This document shows positions 41,852-54,968 of a DNA stretch of 64,000 nt, in pieces. The notes under the pieces were generated by a model. That model did no database searches. It was not told where the DNA came from and saw only the letters and a list, made by a program, of their open reading frames with translations. The position numbers and the translations under genes are program-made. The DNA lies in contig CM119268.1 of NCBI GenBank assembly GCA_051294375.1, positions 21,782,010 through 21,846,009 of the forward strand, in the 5' to 3' direction. How positions within the stretch are numbered: the first letter of the stretch is position 1; every line of letters starts with the position of its first letter. The stretch comes from Paraspadella gotoi. Its lineage: Eukaryota > Chaetognatha.

Positions 41852-44242
41852 ATGTCAAACGAAATTCTGGGAGTGAACAGAGCGGAAACGGAAACCCAAA
41901 GAAGAGACGTCAAATCGAAAATAACGAATGAAATCAATGGCGTCGTAGATGACGATGTCAAACTCAAACCCAAAAAGACCGAGGAAAATCATGACCCCGC
42001 GGGTGAGTGGCGGTGAGAATGCGTGAAATCAACGAGTAAGGATGATAAGATTATAATTACGCTAAATAATTCTCTTTTGACTACCGCTGTATTTGAATGA
42101 CTTGTGATAATCATGTTCGTAATGATGAAAATTTCACTCTTGTGGGCAATGATAGTTTACGAAGTCAAATTGCTTGTTGCATCTTTCACTTCGTCGTGTT
42201 TTAGATTGGAGCGGCAAAAGTTTTCATAGTTAAAAAAACGATTTGTTTAAGTTTAACTCTTAATCCTTATAAAATCATTAATGTTCATTATCATCATCAG
42301 CGCCAAGCATGTTCGACATGCCAGATAGAACAATTACAATATGAGGAAATCTGTTTCATTTCCAACCTCAACTTATCCTCTCGGTTTTTTGCTCAGACGG
42401 GGTGGAAGAATCCACGCTCGTTTCTCGACTCGGCGAAATCAAGAGAGATCGATCCATTTCTCCGCATCCTCACGTCAGAGACAAAGATGAAGGTAAGTTT
42501 CAAAAGCTGGAATCTCAACGATACTAACCCGTGTGACATTGAACCGCTTAACTGATATGTACATAAAAAAAACCGTTTGTCTTGCTTTAGCCAAGATAAT
42601 ATTATAATTATAATTACTAAATCAGTAAACAATCAGTAAACAATTTTGTTCCAGATTTAGACAAATCTAAACGGATCGCAGACATGAGTTGTATGTACAA
42701 ATCCCTTCTGGACCGCTTGGGAGAGGATCCACAGAGAGAGGGACTGCGGAAAACTCCCGAAAGAGCCGCCAAAGCCCTCATGTACTTCACGAAAGGCTAC
42801 GAGGAAAATATTTCCGGTGGGTGCATTAAGATTAAAATGTAATAACGAAATAGTCGTTGCTATACTAAAATCTATAAAGTCTTGCAAGAGAATGAAATGA
42901 AATATTTCTTAATATTAACTTAATAATAATGATATACATCATTTTATTCCAAACCATTTCAGATGTGATAGGGGAAGCGATCTTCGATGAAAACCACGAC
43001 GAGATGGTCATAGTGAAAGACATAGAAATGTTTTCCATGTGTGAACATCATTTGGTTCCATTCATCGGCAAGGTAAGTTTTTAGTTTCGCCAAGTGTACT
43101 CGCGGAGCAACTTTTCGGTTAATTAATTTGATCCCAAATTTTTTTTTTAGGTCTTTTTGTCACTAACCCTGACAAAAGCAATGACAACAACAATGAGAAT
43201 AATACCGATAACGATTGACTTAATTGATTGACTGATTATTTAATTATTGATTAATTATTTGATTAATTAATACATCTTGCCTTTACATTTAATATAAAAA
43301 GAAAAAGAAGCATAATCAATTAGTGAAACAGGTTTTTTTTTAAACTCATTTCCACTCAAACCATTCCATCGAAACTTGATTTCCAGCTTTCCTACCCACA
43401 TACAAAATTTCAAGTTAATCGTCCCATCCACTCATGAGTAATTGGCGTTCAAATAATGAATTTTTTTTTTTCGATTTAAACTCTTTTCCACTAGCACGAT
43501 TCCATCGAAACTTCATATCCAGCTCAATCACACACTTCCCTACCCACATACAAAATTTAATTCCAATCCATCCATCCAATTACGAGTACTTTTTTTGCTA
43601 AGGTAGGACGGACGGATGGACGGACAGACAGACGGACGGACATCGTTTTTTTCATAATTTATCATAATTTGATATTCTGACATGATATATATGGTTGCCC
43701 GACAATATTGAGGGGGCGGACCGAAGGACCGACAAAGTGAATTATAGAGTCGGGATTTGCTTCTAAGCATCTCCGACTAAAAAGAATTCTGCTGCGCAAC
43801 ATCTAGAGCTCGTCGGTTCTTTTCTTTTCCAAAAAATATCTCATCCACTGATCCAGACGCTTCTTCCTTGTAGGTGTCGATTGGCTACTTACCCAACAAG
43901 CGCATTCTCGGCCTGAGTAAGATGGCGAGAATAGTCGAGGTCTACAGTAGGCGACTTCAGGTACAGGAGCGGCTGACCAAGCAGATCGCGTTGGCTCTGA
44001 CCGAAGCTATTCAGCCGGCAGGAGTCGGGGTCATCATCGAAGCAACGTGAGTCGCGCGTTAAAAGCCGAGGACATTAGCTCATTAATGATTAAATTAACA
44101 ATTTTAATTCAGGCACATGTGCATGGTGATGAGAGGCGTGCAAAAGATTAACAGCAAAACCATCACGAGCACAATGTTGGGTTATTTCCGTGAGGACCCC
44201 AAAACGAGGGAAGAATTTCTCAAACTCGCAATTAAATCTTGA
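41852..44242 (+). CDS. GCH1: GTP cyclohydrolase I
   Basis: This enzyme converts GTP to dihydroneopterin triphosphate, the first and rate-limiting step of tetrahydrobiopterin synthesis. Exons: 41852-42002, 42397-42492, 42655-42816, 42963-43072, 43874-44046, 44113-44242 (TGA). All phases agree and the product is 273 residues (human 250). The first 80 or so residues are a variable tail ([14 protein letters not shown]). The core has [54 protein letters not shown] with the zinc Cys and His, [36 protein letters not shown] and [11 protein letters not shown] with the third zinc ligand Cys. It ends [16 protein letters not shown]. All visible catalytic residues are intact. An in-frame ATG at 41795 would add 19 lysine/threonine-rich residues; 41852 is preferred because it is followed by normal-looking sequence. 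Confidence 0.97.
43215..43775 (-). repeat. Dispersed repeat family B, copy 2 (inverted, in a GCH1 intron)
   Basis: The reverse complement matches 26262-26900, including the GTCCGTCCGTC core, both internal ~125-bp units (each with AAGTTTCGATGGAATCGT or a near form) and the AGAAAAAGAAGCATAATCAA flank. It fills most of the 801-bp intron 43073-43873. Confidence 0.8.
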
Positions 44243-46042
44243 CACTTACGATCATCATGAGCAAAGCCAAGGCCTCCTGGGTTCCGAAACCTTTTTTCTT
44301 TCGTCGTGATTATATTACCCGTTAAGTTTAACGTCTACCTGCTTTTATGGATTTGGTGTTATTAGCAAGTTAACAAAAGTAGATGGATATTAAACTTTCG
44401 ATGATAGGCTTTAGTTTCAATTTGAAGTAAAACAGAAAAATCAGAGTTCACTCGGTCTGCCTTGGTAAATAATACCACACTAAAAAGTTCAATTATTTCC
44501 CAATTTTGTTCTGCATGATCATCAGAATTAATTACACAATTAAATTTACTGCTTTTTACTTTTTGGTTCAAAAGATTCGAAGAATTCCGCCCCTAAACAA
44601 AGGTTTGGTGAAGCGTGAAGCAAAATTAAATTCCCAAATTAGAGCTCAGAAATTGGAGAACTTTAAAAAGTGAGGTTTTGTCGAGGTTCAAACTGAAATA
44701 AACTAATAAAGTCATCAAGTTAGGACTTAGTAGAATAGTGATATCAATTATCAGACATTAGAAAACATTCCGAGAATGTAAAGCAAAATAATAATATCAT
44801 AGAATGATAATTGTTTATTGACAGACAACTGCGAGACTAGGCTGTAGTAAAAATTGAATGTTACTATAAAAATTCTATCTTATAGTCATGGTAGAGGCAG
44901 AAAAATAGGCTCATTCGAAATTTCGAACTGTAAATTATATTTTTTTCGACGATCTTAAACCAAACTAAAATGATATTTTGCTACATTAGAGTACATATTT
45001 TGACAAAAAATTAAAATAAATTTTAAATAAATTGCGTAAAAAACAAACTTCCATCGAATTTGCTAGGTTAAACGTGTGCATACAATATTTTATACCATGT
45101 TGGTTCTATCTGGAATGGTCAATCACAGAAAAACATTGTCAAAAATAAAAAATGAAAATAAAAGATTTTTCGCTTTCACAATAACTTTTGAAAGACCAAT
45201 CGAGCAAATATGAAGATGAAGCTCAAAGGCGTCTACCATTGTCTAAAATTTAATATTACTTCGTTAAGTCACCGTTGAAACAATTTGTATTGCTTTTTCA
45301 CTAGTTGCTTTGAAAGACAAAGCGATTCCGATAATAAAGGCGATAAATATATACATTTGTTTTAAAAAAAGGAACATGAAGTGTGTTTTCTCTAAACGAA
45401 CTTGGTCTAAATTAAGGAATAGCGTTTTCCCTTTCCCTCGCGACATGCAAAATAAAATACTTATAACAAGAGCTTACCACTGATAGTACTAAAAATTAAA
45501 CGGAACTTAAAAAATTCGAACTCGTGAAGCGAACGTTTGACAACGATAATTACGTAAAAAAATTATCCAAAAAGTAATAGCATGATCATGGATCGTGAGA
45601 GAAATAAAATTTTGGGGGGCATTTGGTAGACTCGTAGGACAAAGTTTTTCCTTCCTTTACTTTTTTTTAGCTTCAGTCTTTGTTCCCGATCTCGCGACGC
45701 AGACGACGATAATTTTCGCGTCGTGTTTACTGTTAAACTGGGTTTTGTTGTGGTTGTTGTTATGCCAAGATTGAAAAAAAGGTTGGACAAAAACTAAAAG
45801 AGGGACAAAGTGCTATGAATAATCTTGTTTTAATCCTTACACGCTTGAATTAACGATAAACATAATAAAAAAAAAGCGATCATCGACAAAGTGACTAAAA
45901 TTTCCACAGTTTCGAGAGAGAGAGAGAGAGAGAAAGAGAGAAGAGCGAAAAAAAAATATTTGCCTACTTTGCTGGTACGCACACTGTCGCACAGTCGAGT
46001 GGAGCACCGAGACCTTTTTTTTTCTTCCCTCGTTTCTCAGGA
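44243..46042. other. Convergent spacer between GCH1 and Rab11
   Basis: The stretch is AT-rich with no recognisable gene. It must contain the 3' ends of both flanking transcripts. A (GA)n run lies at 45908-45935. Confidence 0.5.
44697..44710 (+). terminator. Possible GCH1 poly(A) signals
   Basis: Two AATAAA hexamers (44697-44702 and 44705-44710) lie about 455 bases past the GCH1 stop. Confidence 0.4.
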
Positions 46043-47675
<1,633 letters not shown>

Positions 47676-50563
47676 ATGAAGGTCATGATGGCGGATCCGG
47701 TAAAGATCGTCCACGATTCTTCCGCGGGTGACGAATACGACAGTGACGGCGACGACGCCTACTCGGCGTGGGACGACTTTTACTCGCGACGTAGCGTTCT
47801 GAACCCGTCGTGCCTCTCGGCTCGCGAAGGAAGAATGGTTTGGTTTTCTAAATCGGAAGAATCGGACGAAGGCCGAGCGTCTCCGACGGAGACGACAAAA
47901 ACGACGACTAAACGAGTCGTCACTCCCGACGCTAGTGACGCGGACGAAACGCCGGCGAAGAAGAAGGCGAAGTTTTCCTTCACCGTCGTCGCCAACGCCC
48001 TCAACAACGACGTCGACGACGATATGTTGGATTCTCTCGTCGATTGGCCGCTGCAGACTCTCGTCGACATCTTCAATAATTCCTTGATCAAGGATCGACT
48101 GCGATGGCGCGCCAACGTGGAGAAGGTGTTGACGAGTTTGGCCGACTCGTGGACGCAAGAGAGAAAACTCGACTTCGTCACCATGGCGACGGAGAAGCAA
48201 CGACTCGCTCTCTCGACGATCTGTCTCTTCTTGGACGTGGTCCCCGTCGAGCCGCTGATGTTGCTCTCGCCCGACGCCGCCGCGACGAAAGAGTTGGCGC
48301 GGCGTCACCGGTCGCAAGTGCCTCGTCTCATGGCGGGTCTCGCCTCTTGGTACAAGGCGTCGATGAGTGTCAAAAAGGCCGCCGTACGGGAGAGCGGACT
48401 TTACCCGCCCAATCCGCCGGCCTTCGCTTTTCCCATGTTGAGCGATCGACAAATTCAATCCACGTTGAAGATGATTTCCTACGTCACGGACTGCGCCTAC
48501 CCTATCGCTTATAGGTCAGTTGGTTACAATAGAAAAGGATTTTTTGGTTCGTATGTAATTTGCTAATTAGTAATATAGCTTGTAGCCTTGCCGTCGAACC
48601 ACTTAATCTGTACCACTTTTTCTTCTTTCCACTTTTTTTCTATTCTTCATATTTTCCACCAATATTTTATTTCTATCATTTTACTTTTCCACTCATCCTC
48701 ATTTTCACTTTTCCTTTTCTCCCTTTCTCCCTCCTCAGACGTCACTTTTTCGCCGAACACCTTTCCCTCCTCGTTTCCTTGTGGCGCAAGAAGTTGATTT
48801 CCTCCGTCAGCGTCACCCGCATCCTGGCGGAGATCTTCGGCGACGAGGCGCGCGACCGTGAGTTCGCCCTTCGCGCCCTCAACGCGGATAAAGAACTTCA
48901 CAGACTCTTAGAGGATCGTTGGAATAACGGCGCTGGGGTGTCGACGAGCATCTCGACCGTCCTTCCTCGTCACCCCGAATGTTGGAGCGAGAACCGAGAA
49001 AAGACTCACCCGACCCGACTGCCCGTCATCCGCCTCGAATCCCCCTCCTCCATGACCCTCGATGACTTCCTTGCGTCGTCCGCGGCGTCGCCCGATCCAC
49101 GTCGCATCGGCGTCGCTTTCCGCTCCGACGGCGCGCTGCATAAAGTCAAGCGTCTCGCGGCGCTGATGCTCGCGGTGCCGGGCCGCGCCGAGACTTTTCT
49201 TCTGCGGATGATCGGGCGGAGCGAGGAGTGGTTGGCTTCGACTTACGAGAAGCTGCGCCAGCGACAATGGGTCGTTTTCTCAGAAGGAAAACTGACGGAG
49301 TTGCTCGCGCCGGCGATGGAGAAAGTCCCGACCGTCGTCGATCGAACTCTTGGCGATTTGGCGAAGAAGCACGACGTCAAACTCTGCCTCGCCTCCAGAG
49401 CCGACCGGCTGGAGAAAGAGGAGGACCTGGACGATTATTTGGAGCAGCACTTGGCGATGGAGGCTGTGTTGATACGAAAGGAGATGGAGAAGGAGAAGGG
49501 GTTGAAAGTGGAGGAAGTAAAGATGGAGAAGGATGATGGGGAAAGAGAAATGAACGAGAGAATGGAGGATGGAGGGAAGAAAGGAGGAATGATGTCGATA
49601 GAGACATCGACAGCGGTGTTGGTGGAAGATAAAAATTTAAAGAAAGGGGAAGAGATGGGAAAGGAGGCATCCTTGGATGGAGAGAAGGAAGGACTCTCGG
49701 TAGAAAATGAGCAAGAGAAACGGATTGATAATGATGAAGATGCATTGGAAGTGGTTGATGAGGTTAATGATTCGATGGAGGAAATGCCGGAGTATGTAAA
49801 CGTTGAAGGTGAAGAGAAGAAGTTAAGAGAGCAAAAAGAGAAAGACTTTAAGAAAAATGAGATGGAAGGAGAGACTGATAAGGATGAAATGGAGGGAGAG
49901 ACTGATAAGGATGAAATGGAAGGAGAGACTGAAAAGGATGAGATTGAAGCAGAGAATGGAAAGGAGAAAGAGATCGAGGAAGAAAGGAAAAGCAAGGAGA
50001 GAGAAGAGAAAACTAATCAAGAAGCGAGGAAAGTAGATAAGGATGAAATGGAAGGAGAGACTGATAAGGATGAAATAGAAGGAGAGACTGATAAGGATGA
50101 GATTGAAGCAGAGAATGGAAAGGAGAAAAAGATCGAGGAAGAAGGTAAAAGCAAGGAGAGAGAAGAGAAAACTAATCAAGAAGCGAGGAAAGTAGATAAG
50201 GATGAAATGGAAGGAGAGACTGATAAGGATGAAATGGAAGGAGAGACTGATAAGGATGAGATTGAAGCAGAGCATGGAAAGGAGAAAGAGATCGAGGAAG
50301 AAAGGAAAAGCAAGGAGAGAGAAGAGAAAACTAATCAAGAAGCGAGGAAAATAGATAAGAGAGAGAAAGTCGTGGCAGTAAAAACAGATAAGCGGTTGGA
50401 CTCGAACCCGGATGCGATTGACGCATCGGTAAAAGAAAAGGATGCAATAGAAATAGCGAAAACAGAGGAAAAAGTGGCTGACGAGGAAATTAAGGTCAAT
50501 AGGAAAAGGGGGAAGAAAGTGGCGGCGAAGAGAGGAAGAGGAAAGAAAACAAAGTCAAGATAA
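47676..50563 (+). CDS. Unrecognised 887-residue protein with acidic 53-residue tandem repeats
   Basis: Two exons, 47676-48514 and 48739-50563, join in phase 2. I do not recognise the family. Residues 1-100 are acidic/Ser/Thr-rich with a KKKAKF basic patch. About residues 105-560 look alpha-helical and globular (DDDMLDSLVDWPLQTLVDIF, LMAGLASWYKASMSVKKAAV, RHFFAEHLSLLVSLWRKKLI, RTLGDLAKKHDVKLCLASRA). The C-terminal third is Glu/Lys-rich with three direct 53-residue repeats (unit starts DKDEMEGETDKDE and ends TNQEARKV), and the protein ends in a basic tail (KRGKKVAAKRGRGKKTKSR). No signal peptide or membrane helix is seen, so a nuclear protein is plausible. The start could also be Met4 or Met5 (ATGATGGCGG). 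The intron is CT-rich and 224 bp. Confidence 0.85.
49876..50352 (+). repeat. Three in-frame 159-bp coding repeats
   Basis: Units of 159 bp run at about 49876-50034, 50035-50193 and 50194-50352. Within each unit the shorter motif GAGACTGATAAGGATGAAAT (encoding ETDKDEM) is itself repeated two or three times. The repeats are about 95% alike, so they are recent. Confidence 0.9.
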
Positions 50564-52237
50564 TGACAAAATAAGAGTATTGGATACCGAAACGTTAATT
50601 TAGAGTATAGGTTATCGTTAAATGTCTTTCATTTTATTTTTTTGTTGTTGCTATTTTCTTGTTTTATTGTTATTTTACACTTAGCCTTAGGCAATAGACA
50701 ATAGTGTTTACTACTTTTTTCCTTTTTGAACTATTTTTTTTTCAGATGTTTGCTACTAAGTAAGAAATTCTTTCCGAACTCGGTCGTCAGCACGAATAAC
50801 TTGGCGCGTGAGATTGGAAGTCGACATCGTCCGCGACGAACCGCTTCATCATCCATCCGTTACGCGGTCATAATTGGTTAATGGTTTATCCTTTTGACTC
50901 TTAGACTTTTCTTTTCTTCTATTTTTTTTTCTCGGTCACTCCAATTTTTTTTAACTTACACCTATGGATTTCCAATTTCAAAATCTATATTTATCATGCA
51001 TAAATTTTTATAATATGTGCGTAAAACGAGTGTCCTCTTTTTTTTTTGCATCATTCCTATCATTAGTCGGTTTCTGTTTAAAACATTGGTAATATTTTAT
51101 TTATTGGTAAAACTCGGGGAAAACTCTTTTTTCCCATAATCACTTTTCTCATTTGTATTGTTGCGGAAGTCTGTTTTTCAGAGTGCTCTTTTTTACCGAT
51201 TTAGTTTGTTTCATCGAAACCCCCTTATGTCTATTGAGACCAAGCTGCCTTCGTTTTGCCTACTCAACTTTGTCACTCTATATTTTCTTCCCTTCTTCTC
51301 TTTTTCGGTTGACTTTTTCTTCCCTTTTTCTTCCCTTTCTCACTCCTCTTTTTCGGTTGACTTTTCTCACTTCTCTTTTTCGGTTGACTTTTTCTTCCCT
51401 TCTCACTTCTCTTTTTTGGATCACTTCTCTCCTCTTCTCACTTATCTTTGTCGGATGACTTATTCTCCCAGGCTGACTCCGTCACTCTCTCACTCTGTCG
51501 CTTCTCAATTCCTTTACTACGCGGCTCCTCCTCTTTTTTTACCGATCGGCTCATCCTTTTCCCCAGATCGGTCGAAACCGTTTGACGTCCTTTTATCGAC
51601 CGGCGACGAATGTCATCACGCGATCGGCTTCTCTCTCGTTTCCGTAGTAAAAATTCTTTTTCCTTATTTCTACATATATATAAATATTTCTCTCTCTTCC
51701 TCGTTTTTCCCGCCTCGGATATTTTCGCGTACAAATCTTGACTCTTTTAACGAAACTTTTTTCCTAATGACGAAGAAATCGATAATTACTTACCCTCCGT
51801 GGGCGTTCCCCGTCTTTAACGCTTGTTTTCGTTGCGCGGCGACAATTTCTGTCACACCCCGATTTCCTCTCGCGTCACAGTCGGGTCACACCTTCGCTCT
51901 AATTACCGTCAAACCTGACAACACTCTCATCCCACTATTTATTTCACCTCCACACTTTCTGCCGTTGCAACATTTTTCCAACGTCAAAAGAATTATATAT
52001 TTTTTTTAAATTAGTTATGTAAGTTTTAACTCTTGGGCGATTAAAAAATAAAATGTATAAGAAATAGGTTTATTAATCACAACCGAAAAAAAATTTAATT
52101 AATAAAATTAATAATTAACCAATTACTAAAATAGATACCTACCTAAAGGAAATAAAACCCACTGTTAACTTTCCGTTTCTTCAATCGCTGCATATTTGAG
52201 ATTCATTAAGATTAGGAAAAACTCCGCCCACACAATC

Positions 52238-52275
<38 letters not shown>

Positions 52276-52628
52276 CCAGCTTAAATCCAAAAGGGAGAAG
52301 AAGACCTGCCGCGGATTTTTTCTTATTTATCCTGCGTTTTTCGTTTGGATCACTCGCAGTACCTGTGACCAGAGGAAGAAAGTGAGACTGAGAGCGAGAC
52401 ACAACGCAAGAAATAAAAAGGGGGGGTTGACAGAAAGAGGAAACGGGGGCAAAAAGGGATCTTGGGGCGTGGGACTTTTTCGAGCTATAAATCATAAACT
52501 AAAGAGAAGTGGCAAAAAATGGTATTTATTATAGGAGAGAAGCAGAGCGAGAGATCGACATAAAAAGATTAAAAGAAAAGAGAAGCGTCGTGGACTGAAT
52601 GCGTCCTCAGCGGGCGCCCTTGGGGCGA

Positions 52629-52675
<47 letters not shown>

Positions 52676-54968
52676 TCACGCAATACGACGCCGCTCATTT
52701 TTTTTTCATTTCGCCACGAATCTTTTTCCCTTTCACCTAAATTCACGACGAATCTCACTTCGTTTTTCGCCAGATTTTTTTGGAGCCGAAAACCGAAGAG
52801 GGAGGACGGACTGCTCGTTTTCTCTCGTTCTCTCTCTCTCTTTCTTTTTCTCTCTCCCTCTCTATCATTGTTCTTGTTCTTTTTGTTGAGGGGGAGGAGA
52901 TGATTCGTTCTCTTTAGGTCCATTTTGGTGTCTTTGGTAATCATTTCTTTCTCGTCTATTCCCTCCTATGTTTTCTTCCCCCCCATCCATTTTCTTCCTT
53001 TTGATCTCTTCTAGTTTTAATAAATTTTTGAAATAATCTCTTTATTTTCTCGCTTATTTTCTTTTTTTTCTTTTCTTTTCTCTTTTCCTTTATTCATTTT
53101 TTTTCCCTTTTTTTCTTTTTTTCTTTTTTCTCTCATATATTTTGTTTTATTTCTCTTTTTTCTTATATTTAACTTATTTTTTGTACTTCTCTTATTTCCT
53201 TTATTTATCTTACTATTTATCTTTTTTTTTCATTTAGTTTCTCTCAATTTATTTTATTTTCTCTCTTCATTTCTTCTTTCTTTTTTAAATCTTTTCTCCC
53301 CTCTTTCTCTTTTTCTGATTTTACTTTTCATCCCTCTCTATCTATCTCCCTAAGACTAATTGTTCTCTTCCAGTTTTCATTTCATTCAACTCGATTTTAT
53401 TCGATCTTTTAAATCTTCCCTCTTTCCCCGTGGGGTTTGCCCCAAAGAGGGCGGCCGGGCGGCCGGGCGGCCCGGCGGCCCGTTTCTCCGATCCACGAGT
53501 TGCCCACCTCTGACCTCGATTCCCTTTTGCCCTTCGAACCTTTTTTTCTTTCTCTCGCAAATTCGATAAGGATTTTTTTCTTTTTTTTTCCTTTTCGACG
53601 ATTTCGATGATAACGATTATTATTTCCAACTCTTTCTTTTTTTTTTTTAAACAAAATGGCTGCTTTTCAAATAAAAAAAAAGAATTTCTCGAAAAATATC
53701 GTTTATCGTTTAATTCGAAGAATCGAAAATCTCGACAGCTGTTGTCTTCTTATTCCTATTTTTTTTCTCCGGGTGGGCAGCTCTGCGGTATTTGTGGCGG
53801 ACAGAGAGAGAGACAGACACACACACATTTCCTCCTTAGCCTTACAATTACGTACCCCTTTTGATTTAACTCTCTCTCTCTCTCTGCACGACAGATTGAA
53901 AAAGGAAAAACGTTTTTCTCGTTGAATCATGAATCATTTTTCTCCGCGACTTTTTTTTTCGAGAGCGGAAAGATCGGCCTTCGATCCTTTCATTCGAGAA
54001 AATAAATAATCAATAATCTTATTTAATATTTATTAATATTTATCAAATATACAAATAACCTTATTTTCTCTTATCTTTCTTCTCTCCCTTTTTTTTTATT
54101 CCCCAGGCCTTTGAGCACCTTTGGACTTTCTCTCTGAGCAAACATGAACTGAAACGCAATTCGGCCGGCTAGAAAGAGAGAGTGAGAGAGTGCGAGAGCG
54201 AGAGAAAGAGAATAAAAAAAGTAAAAGGGGGGGGAAAAAGAAGGGATATACAAAATTATACATTTTTTTATCGACGGCCAAACACCAAACGCACTTTTAT
54301 TCTTCCCTTTGTGATTTGTAAAAATCAAAGTCAAAATCCCTGGCGACGTTTTCCCTTTTTATTTTAAGCTTTTAAACTCGATCGAATATTTTCCTTTCTA
54401 TTTTCTTCGCAGAAAAACCGCGAAAAAAAAACAAAAAACATCAAACGCGAAATATAAATATTAGATTGGCGGAACATATATACTCACCAGCATGTAGTTG
54501 GAGTAAAAGAAAACTACTACTCGAAGCGGAAAATCCTCGCCTCACATTGGATTAAAAAATTACCAAAAAAATTTTAAAAAATCGGAAGAAAGGGAGAGAG
54601 AGTGAAAAGAAGAAATACCGCCCCTTCTCTTCCCCTTCCCTTTTTTTTTTTAATTTTCCCTTCCCCCCTTTTCCTCTTTCCGACGCGTCGTCGGATTGGA
54701 TTAAAAAAATAAAAAACAAAACATAAAAAACAAAAATAACGCCCCTCGCGACAACTTTTTTTCCTTCTCGTTATTTATCGAATCGAAACCAAAACAAGAA
54801 AGAAAAAAAACATTGCTGTTTTCCTCGAGCGCCGTCGTTCAACGGCGGATTTTCGAGGAAAGAATCCGAAACAAAAGACGTACGATGAAAGAAAAGAGAG
54901 AAAAATAAAAGGGAAACCGAAATTGTCGCCTTCCTCTTCCGTGGCCGACGCTGAAACGGACGTCGAAC
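50564..54968. other. Spacer; no gene recognised
   Basis: The stretch is mostly T/C-rich or AT-rich, with (GA)n at 52240-52272, (CT)n at 52631-52671, T/C-rich sequence at 53040-53340 and a GGGCGGCC-repeat patch at 53449-53485. The last 500 bases or so are probably promoter and 5'UTR of the cytolinker gene. Ser/Leu/Phe-rich frames here are composition artefacts. Confidence 0.5.
54823..54858 (+). other. Hairpin in the presumed 5'UTR of the cytolinker gene
   Basis: CCTCGA at 54823-54828 pairs with TCGAGG at 54853-54858, and inside it CGCCGT (54830-54835) pairs with ACGGCG (54842-54847) around a six-base loop. It lies 111 bases before the ATG at 54969. Confidence 0.45.

Noticed and set aside
47676-50563. 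Identification as NELF-B/COBRA1
   Set aside because: A short stretch (ADKEL, FGDE) looked similar, but the order of segments does not match and the rest does not align by eye.
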